From Begonia masoniana (taxonomy: Eukaryota; Streptophyta; Magnoliopsida; Cucurbitales; Begoniaceae), in contig CM039502.1 of the NCBI GenBank assembly GCA_022432975.1, forward strand, positions 12,359,803 to 12,423,802: a stretch of 64,000 nt of DNA, written 5' to 3'. The position numbers were made by a program, and so were the translations under genes. Shown piece by piece: positions 21,551 through 34,455 of this stretch; positions within the stretch are counted from its first letter, which is position 1; every line of letters begins with the position of its first letter. The notes under the pieces were generated by a model. That model was not told the DNA's origin. It searched no databases and worked only from the letters and a program-made list of their open reading frames with translations.

Positions 21551-22617
21551 GATTGAGTGATGATCATCCAAATAGAGCCTCTTTTTCTTATTCTTTGGCA
21601 TTGAGTGATGATCATCCAAATAGAGCCCTTTTCTCTCATTTTTTTGTCAGCTAATTTTTTATAAACACTAGTTGTTGATCCTTTTCAGACTATTTTTTCT
21701 TTAAATTTAGAAATTTGTACCATGAGTTTGCACAAAATTATCGCAAAGTGGCCCGAGATCCAAAATTATTCACGCTATCACTTTGACTGTTCCAAGAGGT
21801 TTGTCAAACATGAGCTGTGATACGTTAATTTCTATTACAACTGGAAAGGAGAAATTGACAGAAGTAGATTTGGTCTGGCCGTCGTGTTCTAACTCTAAAC
21901 ATGCAAATTCTATGAATAAAACCAACATGCAAGTTTTATAAACCATATAGCAACATTTCTCGTTACTCATATTCATTCCTAGTTAGAAAATATCAGGAAA
22001 CTTAAAAGACATCTAAATCCATAGGCGTAATCCGTAAAGAAGCAAGTCGGGTACAAAGTTCTTCGGTTTCTATAAAAACCTTAAGTAAACTCTTTATAGA
22101 GATGATGGAAACTCAACAAGAATAAAATATGTTGTTATGAATAGCGGATCATATCTCATTCATAAATTTTATGGTGAAATTACTACAATGCCCATAAAGA
22201 ATAAGTAATTACACTCTAATATTTACACTTCTATATCAGATCCATTAAGACTGACTCATGTTATCTAATATACACTAAGCTCAAAATATTAAACATTATT
22301 AAATCACTTTAGTAGACCTCATTCATATATGATGATGACCATAATGTATAATCCAATAATTATATAAATATAGATCTACCATACATTGTCAAATTAAATC
22401 TAACATGTTAGACCATGTTCAAATGTCGAATCGTTCTTCTTAGTACTTCTGTGGTGGTCTCTTTTTTGGTCGCGACAAATACAATAAACTATTGGTGGCG
22501 TTCCCATCTTGTCTAGTTCATCGCTATTTACATTATTTGGGAAAAAAGGAAAAATGAAGAGATTTTTTGAATGCTTTTGTTTGATGGTCAATGACAAAAC
22601 ACGTTGCTCAGAATCTT

Positions 22618-24525
22618 GTTTCTCCGTTTCAAGATTTTATCCATAGAGGTTTATACATTTTTATAAAAAAAAAATAGTAAAGTGTACGTTGGTTCTTAAA
22701 CTCAAATGTGAAAAACAAGTAGATCTTTCAACTTTTTTTTAGAGAAATAACTCTTTGAACTTAGAGACGTTAATAATTAAGTTCCTTCCATTTGAGGAAT
22801 CATTAAATAAATCACATTTTTATCATGAGATCTTTTTGTTTGAAGGGTTTCGACGATTTTTGGCAATTTTTAGAAATAAACAAATTGTAAAACTCAATGT
22901 TCAGAATTGTCAAATCGCCACGTTCTAAAGAGAGTTGTTTTTACAAATCGCCTTGTAGAGAAAATCTCGAGACAAAAACATGATTTCTTTGACGACTCCC
23001 TGACGACGAATATTTAATTGCTAATATCGCAAAATTTAAACTTACTAATCATTCACCCTTAAATCATAATATACATTTTAACCAAATAATAATAATACAC
23101 GTCAAAGTGGTTTTAGAAAAATAATCGAGCAACTTAAAACATTGTTTTCCTTGTCGGATTGTCCAATAGTCAAGGCATAACAATCAATCATTTATGCAAT
23201 GAAAAATGACAGCATTTCTGATTAATTTAATTAATCAACTTTGACAAAATGTACTTTACCCTAGTCTCTGCCTACCCCTCTATCAATTTTTACTGGTTTT
23301 TCTACAAATTGTTTGGGTAATAGTATGTTACAAGTTATTTGCTGTCATTCATCTCTTAAACAATAACACCTCCAAACATGTCAAATGGCAGCATCTCCGT
23401 AAGTGGTGGATTAATCGAGTGATAATCAATGATAGATAACCATCAAATTGAGCCTCTTTCGCTCATTTTTTCAATGTATACTAGTGGTCGTAGATCAAGT
23501 CTTAATCAACCAAATTTTCAAATTTTTTCGACAACTATTTTTTTATAAACTTTAGGTTTTGATTCTTTTCAGACTATTTTCTCTTAATTGTAAAAATTTG
23601 TACCATTAGTTTGCACAAAAATTATCGCACAGTGGACCAAGATCCAAAATTATTCACGCTATCATTTTATGTGATGACCATTCCAAGTAGTTTGTCAAAC
23701 TTGAGCTATGATACATTAATATCTATCACAACTTGAAAGGAGAACTTAACGAAAGTAGATTTGATAGGGTTGTTGTGTTCGAACTCTATACATGAAAATT
23801 CCATGAATAAAACCAGTTCTAGAAATCATAAAAGCCATATTCCTTATTACCCATAATCGTTTCATGTCAGTAGATTTGATAGGGTTGTTGTGTTCGAACT
23901 CTATACATGAAAATTCCATGAATAAAACCAGTTCTAGAAATCATAAAAGCCATATTCCTTATTACCCATAATCGTTTCATGTCAGGAGAATCGAAAGACT
24001 TCTGAATCCATTGGCGTAATCGGTAGAGAAGGAAGCCATATTCCTTCTTTCTAGAGCTGATGAAAACTCAAGAGGGATGAAATACTTTTTATGAATTGGG
24101 GATCGTAACTACAAACTTTAGTGTAAAATTACTTTTTCGCTCGTAAAAAAATAAGTAATTACACTCTTGTATCTACTCTACTAGTGTTATCTAATATACA
24201 TTAAACCTTATTAAATCACTTTTAATAGACCTCATATATAATAATAATCATAATGTATAATCCAACAGTTATGCAAGCATAGATCCATTATAGATTGTCA
24301 AATTAAATCTAACATGTTAGACTCTCTTTCAATGGCGGATCGTTCCCCCTAATCATGGTGGTGTCTTTTTGGGTCGCGACAAGTATGATAGATTATTTGG
24401 TGAGGTTCCCACCTTGTATTGTTGTTTGTTCGCTATTTACATTATTAGGAAAAAAAGAAAGAGATTTTTCAAATGCTTTTGTTTGATTGTCAATGAGAAA
24501 ACACGTTGCGTGAATCTTCTTTTGC
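22618..24525 (+). repeat. Ancient direct duplication, copy B (lacks MULE and TRIM)
   Basis: Begins TTTCTCCGTTTCAAGATTTT, directly following copy A, and ends near GAAAACACGTTGCGTGAATC. The site matching the MULE insertion reads TTTTAACCAAATAATAATAATA near 23080-23097. No gene is recognised. Confidence 0.7.
23754..23983 (+). repeat. Exact 115-bp tandem duplication
   Basis: 23754-23868 is repeated at 23869-23983, both starting AGTAGATTTGATAGGGTTGT, with no visible difference. It is present only in copy B, so it postdates the larger duplication. Confidence 0.9.
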
Positions 24526-25101
24526 TAAAATCTTCTTACCATTGCATTTATTGTTCATACATTGGCAAGACTTGAGAATTCAAATTTAGAGAAATAGACA
24601 ACCTTGACAAGACCAAACAACCCCACAACATTATATACTTCTTCAAGGAGATTAATGTGACTTCTGAAGCGTGGATGGTTCATTCTCATATGAGTTTTGT
24701 TGAGGCCAGATACCAAATGATGAGACCACGATCTTGCATTTGAAATTTTGCGGTCATAAAGTGCACTATATAATCAACATTTCATTTGTAACTTGTACAA
24801 GATCTTTTAAGATCAAACTCGGAAATAAAGTTGGGCACGTCTTGACAAAAATAAACAATATTATACTAATATATGGAGATAGAATTTTACAAAGCGCAAT
24901 AATTATTAAGAAATAATTGAATTAGGGTTGTAGCCATGAGTGCTACATAAAGTATGAAGAGAGGAATGATAGTGGTGGTTTACACGACAGCTCTTTTAAG
25001 TTCCTAACATTAATTGGTTTATCACGGGAGGATGACTTTCTTTGGTTGTTGGGTTATTGATATCACAAATTCATTATTTAATAGAAATTAATTACAAATA
25101 T
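24526..25101. other. Intergenic, nothing recognised
   Basis: AT-rich sequence without a supported ORF, element end or RNA gene. Confidence 0.5.
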
Positions 25102-25320
25102 TGTTAGATTTGACGTGACCTGAATTTTAATTGGCCCAGGCTGATTCGGCCCACGATAGGAATCTCAATTCGACTAGAATTAGAATTCTAATTTAATGTT
25201 ATAAATACATGTTTGAGTTGCAAAATTTATTATACCGATTTTTTATTAGTGATTTTTCTCATTTGTCTGTAGTTTATCCTCGTTTAGGATTTTTCACATA
25301 AATCTAAATATCCATTGTCG
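25102..25320 (+). repeat. Probable copia LTR fragment
   Basis: Starts TGTTAGATTTGACGTG, contains TTAATTGGCCCAGGC, a TATAAATACATG box near 25200 and TTTATCCTCGTTTAGGATTT toward its end. These words are usual in plant copia LTRs. The right end is lost at the poly-T tract where the 1.28-kb duplication begins. No TSD was found. Confidence 0.4.
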
Positions 25321-25331
25321 TTTTTTTTTTT

Positions 25332-26610
25332 CTCGTTATGGTTTTCAACAAATATTACTCAAAAAATCGAGTAAACTATACTTTAAACCCCTAAAATTTT
25401 CTGATAAAATTGGAAAATGTAAGTGTTAAGCTAGAAAACTATATTATAATATATCAAATATTATGTTGAAATAATTCAAAATTTAAGGCATGTGCTTCAA
25501 TTATTTCTCAATTCTGAACTCGTATTGTTTTTATTCAGTTTGCATGGGTCTATTGTTCAATCATTTCATTTGGTAGTTGAACCAGTCTACTACAACCGCT
25601 TGCCGGAGTCCTATTTCAGAGTGCTACTCAAGTAAGTTCCACCAATCGTGGCTGTACTCTGCCCTAGTCTTCCGGCCATCCACAAAAAAGACAGCTTTTG
25701 GCATTTGGAGACTTTCTAAATTACAGAAATGCCAGAAGAAGGACAGAAAGACAGTTTCTTTTTGTAGGTCATCTTTCCAACAAAACATCCACCAGGTTTA
25801 ATGATTGAAATCAGGATAAGACGATAAGTCGAGCTTGTATTATTATAATCCCAGCATTTAGTTTGATTGATCTGTTTTCCGATAATGGCGTGCTTTCTTT
25901 CTCAAAAGATAGAGAACAATTATTATGTCTGCGGCTACACCCATCCTACATCTAACGCAATCATTGATTGTTTTAAGACAATACGATTTTAGTGTCATTT
26001 CAAATTTCAATTCAGCTCTAATAATAGCCTCGTTGCAACACCCATCAAAGGATTAGTTCCTTTCCCGATGAAGATTTACTTTTCCGTACACCTCGAGTTC
26101 AGGCTGAAAACTGCAGTTCAAACAAAATCGATGATTGTACAACTAGTGTTGTCGCCTCTGTGATCTCGCGTCATGCCGCCAACTAAACTATCTTACTCTT
26201 TTAACTAAGTATAATTGTAATATCTAAAAAAAAAAATATGAAACTGCAGAGAAGGAAAGTTTCGGAAAAAAATTTCCTTCCCTGAGCATTACGCTCGGGA
26301 AAGGAAATTCCTTTCCCATAAAAGTTCATCCCAAAATTCTAGGGGTGAGTATGGTCCGGTGCGATCCGGTTTCAAGCTGAAATCGGACCGGATCGAAAGA
26401 TTCGGGATTTTTTTCTCAAATCTCAGAACCAGACCGAAATTTTTGGTTCGATTCCGATTTCTCCCACCAAATTTTTTTTTTACAGTAAATTGCAATACAA
26501 AAAATTAAAATTTCCTCCAAGGACAGGTGAAATTGCCTACTTCTCAAATTAGATGGTATAATTTTTTGTTATTTTTGTATCCTCTATTAAATCTTTGATT
26601 TTTTTTTTTT
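25332..26610 (+). repeat. Recent tandem duplication, copy 1
   Basis: Starts CTCGTTATGG after a poly-T run and runs to the next poly-T run at 26597-26610. It differs from copy 2 only by small indels (for example CATGGGTC vs CATGGTC; one A in CCACAAAAAAGACAG). The last 271 bp (26340-26610) are the left end of the hAT-like element complete at 27617-28764. A gene-like stretch near 25577-25640 (TACAACCGCTTGCCGGAGTC, then AAGTAAGT) is unrecognised. Confidence 0.92.
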
Positions 26611-27887
26611 CTCGTTATGGTTTTCAACAAATATTACTCAAAAAATCGAGTAAACTATACTTTAAACCCCTAAAATTTTCTGATAAAATTGGAAAATGTA
26701 AGTGTTAAGCTAGAAAACTATATTATAATATATCAAATATTATGTTGAAATAATTCAAAATTTAAGGCATGTGCTTCAATTATTTCTCAATTCTGAACTC
26801 GTATTGTTTTTATTCAGTTTGCATGGTCTATTGTTCAATCATTTCATTTGGTAGTTGAACCAGTCTACTACAACCGCTTGCCGGAGTCCTATTTCAGAGT
26901 GCTACTCAAGTAAGTTCCACCAATCGTGGCTGTACTCTGCCCTAGTCTTCCGGCCATCCACAAAAAGACAGCTTTTGGCATTTGGAGACTTTCTAAATTA
27001 CAGAAATGCCAGAAGAAGGACAGAAAGACAGTTTCTTTTTGTAGGTCATCTTTCCAACAAAACATCCACCAGGTTTAATGATTGAAATCAGGATAAGACG
27101 ATAAGTCGAGCTTGTATTATTATAATCCCAGCATTTAGTTTGATTGATCTGTTTTCCGATAATGGCGTGCTTTCTTTCTCAAAAGATAGAGAACAATTAT
27201 TATGTCTGCGGCTACACCCATCCTACATCTAACGCAATCATTGATTGTTTTAAGACAATACGATTTTAGTGTCATTTCAAATTTCAATTCAGCTCTAATA
27301 ATAGCCTCGTTGCAACACCCATCAAAGGATTAGTTCCTTTCCCGATGAAGATTTACTTTTCCGTACACCTCGAGTTCAGGCTGAAAACTGCAGTTCAAAC
27401 AAAATCGATGATTGTACAACTAGTGTTGTCGCCTCTGTGATCTCGCGTCATGCCGCCAACTAAACTATCTTACTCTTTTAACTAAGTATAATTGTAATAT
27501 CTAAAAAAAAAAATATGAAACTGCAGAGAAGGAAAGTTTCGGAAAAAAATTTCCTTCCCTGAGCATTACGCTCGGGAAAGGAAATTCCTTTCCCATAAAA
27601 GTTCATCCCAAAATTCTAGGGGTGAGTATGGTCCGGTGCGATCCGGTTTCAAGCTGAAATCGGACCGGATCGAAAGATTCGGGATTTTTTTCTCAAATCT
27701 CAGAACCAGACCGAAATTTTTGGTTCGATTCCGATTTCTCCCACCAAATTTTTTTTTTACAGTAAATTGCAATACAAAAAATTAAAATTTCCTCCAAGGA
27801 CAGGTGAAATTGCCTACTTCTCAAATTAGATGGTATAATTTTTTGTTATTTTTGTATCCTCTATTAAATCTTTGATTTTTTTTTTTT
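26611..27887 (+). repeat. Recent tandem duplication, copy 2
   Basis: Same content as copy 1, period about 1278 bp, ending in a poly-T run at 27887 where sequence continues into the rest of the hAT-like element. Poly-T at all three boundaries suggests unequal exchange or slippage between homopolymers. Confidence 0.92.
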
Positions 27888-28764
27888 AAATTATCTACTG
27901 TATTATTGAGATCTAAAAAGAACAGTAATACTAAGAAAATGTAATTTAATGGTGCAAGGAATTTGTTAGTTCGTGCTGCACATTAACATGAAGAATGATT
28001 TTATGAAGTATATTTATTTTGGTCAGTGGAGTTCTTAGTTTCATCATCAATGATCCTGCAATGGATAATTTATGCACTTCTTTAACACCCCTTTTTTTTA
28101 TCTTTTATTTTTTTTGTTTTTAGCATAGTAATTTTCAAATATAAGAATGTTATTATATTCAATTCTTATAATCATATCATATGAATATTTTGTATTTAAT
28201 TATAGATTTCTAAAGCTCATATAAATCTTATTTACGTCTCAAATTCATTTTTTTTAACTATTCTTAACGGTTCATTAAAGATCAATCTGATGTTCAAAAA
28301 TGAAATTTCATTATTAGTTCACACCTGCTAATGAATAATTATGAGTTCAAATTCTTTTATGAATATATCTATTAATTTACATTCTTTAATAGAAAGTTTT
28401 ATTTCTTTATGAAACTTCATTGATTCACATGTATGAGTGAAGAGTCAAGAATTTTAAACATCATGATTTTAAAAAATAATCCAACGTTAATAATGATATT
28501 TGTGCACTTAGTTAATTTTTATATAATTAAAATAGAAAAAGATGAGAAAAACATTTCAGCAAAAAGATTGCCGTTGAAACTCTGAACCTTCTCCCCCTTC
28601 AGTCGAGCCTTAAATGGTTATTGAATTAAAGTTTCGGTCCGGTCTGGAATTTCGGGAAATTTTGGACCTGGACCGTGAACCGGACCATTTTCCATGGGAG
28701 TTCTATTTTTATGACCGAAACCGGTGGTCCGGTCCGGTTCCCTGTCCGGTCCTGCTCACTCCTA
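27617..28764. mobile_element. Non-autonomous hAT-like element (1148 bp)
   Basis: Left end TAGGGGTGAGTATGGTCCGG and right end GGTCCTGCTCACTCCTA are inverted repeats. Flanks CAAAATTC (27609-27616) and CACAATTC (28765-28772) form a 7/8 TSD of hAT length. Subterminal CCGGTCCGG words occur at both ends. It has no transposase ORF. The left 271 bp were copied by the tandem duplication. Confidence 0.8.
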
Positions 28765-30172
28765 CACAATTCCATTTCCCCCGTCTCAATCTCTATGTAA
28801 TTCCGTGAAAATTTCCTCTGCGCCAACCCCTCTTTCTCTCGGGAATTTCGGGGGAAGAATCGGAGCTTTGTAATTTTCGCTTTTGGACAAGAGATGAATC
28901 TCGATTTTATATTTCGGAGACTTAAACGAACCTTAGTAACGACTGCGGTAAGCCAAAAATTCTTCAACTCTTTGGTTTTGATTTTGGCGATATCTTCATA
29001 AAAAATTATGAGCTTTTGTATATTCTTGGTGTCGGACAGAAATCGACCTTGAATTGGGGCTGTCTTCAGAGCGAGGTTGGTTGAGGGAAGCTCAGTACTG
29101 CGGTGTTGTTTGTAGACTCTAGGAGATCGAAAATTCGTCAGATTTGAGGTAGAGAAATTCGATTTTTAGCCTTTGTTTCTGCTTTGAAACTTTTTGAGTT
29201 GGATGTTGGATTTTCGAATGGATTAGTGTTTGATTCAGACAATATGTTTGATTCTGTTTCGAACCTTGAAATTGTCAGACTCATCGACGGAGTCTAGAAA
29301 GCCACGCGCAGTCGCAGAAAGAAGTCACATAATCGCAAAACAGCAAAGAGTTGTCTCGTTGTTCTGCGCAACGGCTATTGAGTCGCGGTACAATTCTATT
29401 TTTTGACCACGGTTCAACTTTCTTGGATTAAACTTTTGGGCCGCGCTCCAGCCTCTTTTGGGTCGCAGTCTAAGACTTTTTTGGGCCCAATTTTTAAATT
29501 ATTTTTTACCCAATTTTAAATGTTAATTACCCAATTAAAATGGGATATTTTAAGGAAATGAAAATTATGAATTTAATGAATAAAAATACCCAATTAAAAA
29601 TGGACTATTTTAAGGAAACGAAACTTAAGAATTTAATTTACGATATTCTTTTTTAATTAGCTACCCAAGAATTAAATTAAGTTTTGGACCCTTGGATATT
29701 GGGATTTGGATAGTGGTAAGCTGGTTTTGAGGTAGATATTTATTTTATTTTTAATTTTTTGAACGATATATTCTAATTAATAATTTAATTATTTTATTTT
29801 ATAAAATAATTGCTTAAATCTCTTACTATTGTTTTATTTTAATGCGTATATTCTTTTATACACGTTTTTATATTTCGACATGAAAAACTTTTTTATAGAG
29901 CAATGACACAACTGACTGTGATGTGTCCATAGGCGCAAAACTCTAATCTTCATCATGATATTTTTCATGTCTTTTTCGATCGCCGAGTATCACTGTTTTT
30001 ATTTTAAATACATAAGACATGATGTGCTCGGAGACCATGAATGGCTCAATTTTACTCGATTTTTACTCCTTGTTATTTTATTAAACTTTGAACATAAAGA
30101 CTGGAAATAAAGTATGTCCCTGTTGAGTTTAGTCAACTCACTTCAAACGATTCCCTCTTTCAGAATATAATA
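28765..30172. other. Unclassified region with 5'-UTR-like or LTR-like sequence
   Basis: 28765-29200 has a genic base composition and a splice-donor-like GCGGTAAGCC near 28946, but no ORF I recognise. 29280-29480 repeats words like GTCGCAG, GTCGCGGT and CCACGG, recalling the word arrays of long LTRs in this window. 29490-29640 has two ACCCAATT.AAAATGG blocks. It could be a decayed LTR or the first exon of a lost gene; the sequence does not decide. Confidence 0.35.
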
Positions 30173-32367
30173 TGTCACGACTCAAAGGTGAGTCTAATAA
30201 AACACCGGGTCGGGCGACCGGATCCTCGGAGGAGACCCGATCACCAACCCAAGGCTTGGTTCACAGCGGAAGACTTAAACATTAATCAAAAGGCCAAAAT
30301 CCACAGGGTGATTACAGATATAATAGTGCGATACAATAAAATAGTTAAATAAAGGTTTACATGTCCATTGTTAAATCCAAATTCAAATAAGAGTTATACA
30401 AACCAAACTAAAGATAAGTAGTCCTCACAAGGGAATAACTAACACTCAAACATAGAAACTAAGTAAAGAAAACAACTTCTAAACTCCAACTACTCGATAT
30501 CTTGTTTTGTCCTGGAAAAGTAAAGGAGTCGTTGGGGTGAGTGACTAACTCAGTATGAATGCTATATTAAATGCATGTAAAACTTCTTTTATCTTTTCTT
30601 TCAAAACATGATGATATAACAAATGGTTTTCAAACCATCATCTAATGAAAACTCATTTTCAACATTTTACGAAAACAGGCTCCACGAGCCACCGATGAGG
30701 CATTAAATAAATCATTATCGTATACATAGACAACTACATGAAAATAGGTCATCACCGTACATTTCACTTGAAAATCATCTCAGTGAAAAAAGAGGGTCGC
30801 TCAAGGACCCCTCAGGCACATAACACACAGAAAGGCGGCGACCGAAGTCCAGCAACACCTCATGAGCCAGAAAGAAGAATCAAGTAACGTGCGATCCGAA
30901 GATCTAGCTCCGTTACCCAAGTTTTCAGTGAACAATGGTCATCTACAAAGCAACTTGTATGATTGATAATAAACAACAAATGATACCTTGATCAAATTTA
31001 TGGATTAAAAAATCAAGGAGCGCGTCATCACCGCCCTATCATCCATTACGTGACGTGCATACAAGACAATCTTCACGCAACAGAAGGTACAATAGGATGT
31101 CCTCCTGATACTTTGACACCAAGACTATCCAAAGTATCACGAGAATCCATCCTCTATCACAACAATAATAAAAGCATGCATCAATGGTAAACGTGTAAAT
31201 CATACATATATACATATAAAACGTGCTGGCGACTAGACCCCCTCAAGTTTTAATGGATGATAGCTCATCAAAATAGGGTTTTCATATAAAATCATGCAAT
31301 GCAGTGCAAATAATATAAAATTTTTGTCTTTACGTCGAGCGCTCCTTCTTCCAATTGCAGGCGCAACCTCAATAACTAGTTCGAAGTTCTCAAAGTTGTT
31401 TAAGCCTAAAACAAAACCAAGGTTAAGATTATCCAGCTTAACACTAAGGGGAATACACTAGAATTGGTTTTAAACGGGGACTAGGAACTCAATCCCTAAC
31501 ACTATAAACGACAATGAACTTTGCCGAGACAAAAAAATTTCCTTTAATAAAAAACTGTGTGGTCGACACCTTAAGAGGACCGGTCGACACTTAGAGCAAT
31601 CAAGTCTGGCCTCGGTCAACACTTCATCCTATCAATCGACACTTTGAAGCTCTCGGGTTCCAACTCAAAATGAACTAGTGGTCAAAACTCTATCCACAAG
31701 TGTTGACACTGGCTGAGTCGACACTTCAGAGAAAGGGTCGATACTCCAAACTTTCGGGTTCCAACTCGAAATGAACTGACGGTCGACACTTTAGAAATAC
31801 AAGGTATGCGGTCAACACTTCCCTTTAACAGTCAACACTTACCACCATCTTTTCAGCGCAGAGTTTGAAGTTTCGACCGACTATGCACAGTTGTTGACAC
31901 TTGGACCATTTCTAACAACGTAAAGTCGTGAAAATCACCTCCCCTCGTCGATTCTTGTCTCCAAACGGTGACAACACCTGCACGCACTCTTAATACACCA
32001 ACAATCCAAACTGATTGAATGGATTCAAGCTTCATTGCTCGAATCCGTTCCCAAATCAAAACTCTACTACGAATCTAAAATTGGAGAGGATAAATTGACT
32101 TACCCTTGATGTTCCTTCACGAAGGTTGATGCTCCAAGCTTTGAGAACACAATCACGTCCTCAAAAATCGACGAATCGCTCACTCAACTCTCTCTCTCTC
32201 TCTCTTTCTCCTCCTCTCTCTTATGCGGCGGCCATAAACAAAAGGGTTTCTCATCCCTTTTAAACAAAACTTTTCTTATTTGCACTTTAGCCCCTCATCT
32301 TTCTCAATGTATTAAACAAACTCAAACTTTAAATTAGATAAAAATCTTTAAAATACCGGTTTTTACA
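30173..32367 (-). mobile_element. Solo LTR, inverted, 2195 bp
   Basis: On the minus strand it starts TGTAAAAACCGGTATTTT and ends TTGAGTCGTGACA. Flanks are TAATA (30168-30172) and TAATC (32368-32372), a 4/5 TSD. The start resembles those of the other long LTRs (TGTAACACCCGGCATTTT at 38126 and 39163; TGTAGCAACCGGTATTGTCC at 63576). No gag-pol is present. Confidence 0.72.
31561..31910. repeat. GTCGACACTT word array in the solo LTR
   Basis: About eleven variants of GTCGACACTT (GTCAACACTT, ATCGACACTT, GTTGACACTT) occur at irregular spacing. Two copies of CTCTCGGGTTCCAACTCAA-like text form a larger repeat within it. Confidence 0.75.
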
Positions 32368-32372
32368 TAATC

Positions 32373-33266
32373 AGTATAACTTTCAATTGTCGACTCAAGA
32401 GTAGACTCGGCATATACATTATTCTAGTTATTATTTTTTCTAGAACTTTAAATTTCATTCGAGAAGTTAGACATTATTGGAACTTGTAAACTTTAATTTA
32501 TTTAATTCTAGTCTAACTATTTTATTTTGAACTTATATTATCACTTTATCTGGATGTCACTTGTTGGACCTATTAGCCCATTTGTTTTTAAGCCCTAACT
32601 TCTATTTAAATTTTAAATCTTTTGTTGCTTTCTTTAATAATAAAATTAAGGGGCGATTCAGTCCAATTTTCGAGTCGGGTCCTTGTTTTGAAGGGGAACA
32701 ATGATTTGGGTTGAGGTTTGAGATGTTGGGTCATAATCCCACAACTCAAGATATTAGGGTTGCAGTTAAAATGTTGGGGTTGTGACATGTTCATATTGTC
32801 AGCGATACCAGAAGTTTGTCCGTCAGAACATTTATCTTGTATCTTGGGTTCGACATATGAAGTCGCGATCTCAATTTTTGAAAACTTTAAAAAAAATACC
32901 AAAGCTAACCTGATGGTCCAAGGTCGGCAGGCCAAACTTTTTCCATCATTTTCTATCTAGACTGGTCTAGGCTCGGACAAAAGTCCAAGTCAATGCTTGT
33001 TGGACCAAGTAAAGGCCTGACCTTATGCTAAAGTCAGAGGACCAAGCTGACCCAGGCTCGGCCCAGCCCTATCCATTGTCGAGCCTCACTTATTATGACC
33101 TAGGACCTTGTTAGCTTTTTCACTAGACATGGTGTTTACAAAAACATCCCCAGATCATGCTGATGTGTCCATTTTTCATTGATCTAATATTTTCACAAAA
33201 TATTTTTAAATAATTCCACTTGAAAAATGTCGAGTTTACTCAATATTATAAAAAGTGAAAGTTCCT
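32373..33266. other. 3' flank of the CAR gene, nothing firm
   Basis: AT-rich up to about 32640. Then 32640-33100 is a GGTC/GGCC-rich stretch (GTCTAGGCTCGGAC, CCCAGGCTCGGCCCAGCCCT) that looks like a hAT-type subterminal region, but matching ends could not be found. Confidence 0.4.
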
Positions 33267-34455
33267 CTATAAACCTCTTGAGCCAGGAATATCAACCCAG
33301 TGCAGCTTCAACTGAATTTCACCCGATTCCACGTTTCTGAGTCTGAGGAACAAGTTTTGGAAAACTTGCCCTCCTTCCCAAACAATACTACTCTCTTCGG
33401 CTAAGCAATTTTGCCTCGACGGTTGAATCCTCATTATAATCGTTCCGTTTGCGAGGCCATTGAAGCGCATTCTCATGGCTTCCAGGAACATTCCAATCTC
33501 AAACTCGGCCTCTCCCATTTTGTCATCGCATGAAAACGTATCTTTGTCGTACACAAACTGCCATCGAAAATCAAATAAAACAGTTTAACACAAGGAAATA
33601 AAATCTCTCTCAATTTTATCTTGGATCCATCGCCATATTGAATCACGTTTGCCGAAAATCAAAAGTGAATTGCAAAAGTTAAAATAAAAATGCGAAAAAA
33701 AATGAGAAACCAAGATTTACGTAAAAATCTTAGCCGGAAAATGCAGAGCAAAAGAAAAATTTATTCGGTCAAATAAAAGTACAATAAATTTTACAACTCA
33801 AATACATATTTATAATATTAAACTATAATTCTAAAACGGAATTCGCAACGTGGGCTCAATAGTTCCCATTCAAATAGAATTCGATTCACACGGAACAAAA
33901 ACAAATTGGAACATTAAGTTCGATAATTTTTATACTAACCAGTTTAATCGGCTCAGAAGGATCAACGATTGACATGGTCAACTCTTCATTCCACTCTGGA
34001 TTAATGTTTTTCTTCACTACATGAGTTTTCAGTTTCTGCTTCAAACAGTAAAAAAGATACAACACAATGAGGAGATGATTAGAGTTAAATAATTATTGGA
34101 GTAAGCTGGAATAAATTGAAGATCTAAGAGAGAAGGAATAAACCCTTCTCTCCCGTTTCCCTCTCTAGCCTAAGTCAAGCCATGGTGACTCAATCGAGAA
34201 ATTACTTTGAACTGGTTAGTAATAAAGGCATCAAAATTAACGAACAGCAAACTAATTCTAGAACTCAAATCCATATGAAAAAAAGATTCTTCGACCAAAA
34301 GCAAGAAGCAAAGAAACTTAACTACAGAAGAACATCAAACTAACCTGTTTTCCCATTTTGAAAACAACATAAGGGTCACTGGTCGTTACATCCCTCACAG
34401 CGAGGTTGACACCCCTGTAGACATGAATTTTAAGAAGACCCAACAAGTGCTCCAT
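33267..34455 (-). CDS. C2-domain ABA-related (CAR) family protein
   Basis: Three minus-strand exons: 34455-34345, 34035-33940 and 33557-33267. All introns are GT-AG and in phase 0, giving 165 residues. A single C2 domain spans the protein: LGLLKIHVYRGVNLAVRDV (6-23), SDPYVVFKMGKQ (26-37), NPEWNEELTMSIVDP (exon 2) and VYDKDTFSCDDKMGEAEFE (71 on). The Ca-binding acidic residues Asp22, Asp27, Asp73, Asp75 and Asp81 are present. The segment NGLANGTIIMRIQPSRQNCL is the insertion that marks plant CAR proteins, which bind phospholipid in a Ca-dependent way and bring PYR/PYL ABA receptors to the plasma membrane. Length fits the family. I chose the ATG at 34455 because MEHLLGLL is the family start; an in-frame ATG at 34509 would add 18 residues. 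It appears intact, and I regard it as the only clear host gene here. Confidence 0.92.

Larger units (their letters stand above)
13255..22617 (+). repeat. Ancient direct duplication, copy A (split by MULE and TRIM)
   Basis: 13255-13692 (TTTCAAGATTTTATC ..., AAGTAGATCCTTCAAC) matches 22625 onward. After the MULE, 20798-22617 (TTTTAGAAAAGTAATG, CAATCAATCATTTATG, TTGGGAAAATAATATG, GGTCGCGACAAATACAATA) matches 23115-24525. Without insertions the copy is about 2.3 kb. The copies are clearly diverged, so the duplication is old. No protein is recognised in either copy. Confidence 0.75.

Noticed and set aside
32640..33120. Another hAT-like element end
   Set aside because: GGTC/GGCC-rich text and CCCAGCCCTA look suggestive, but no matching end or 8-bp duplication was found.
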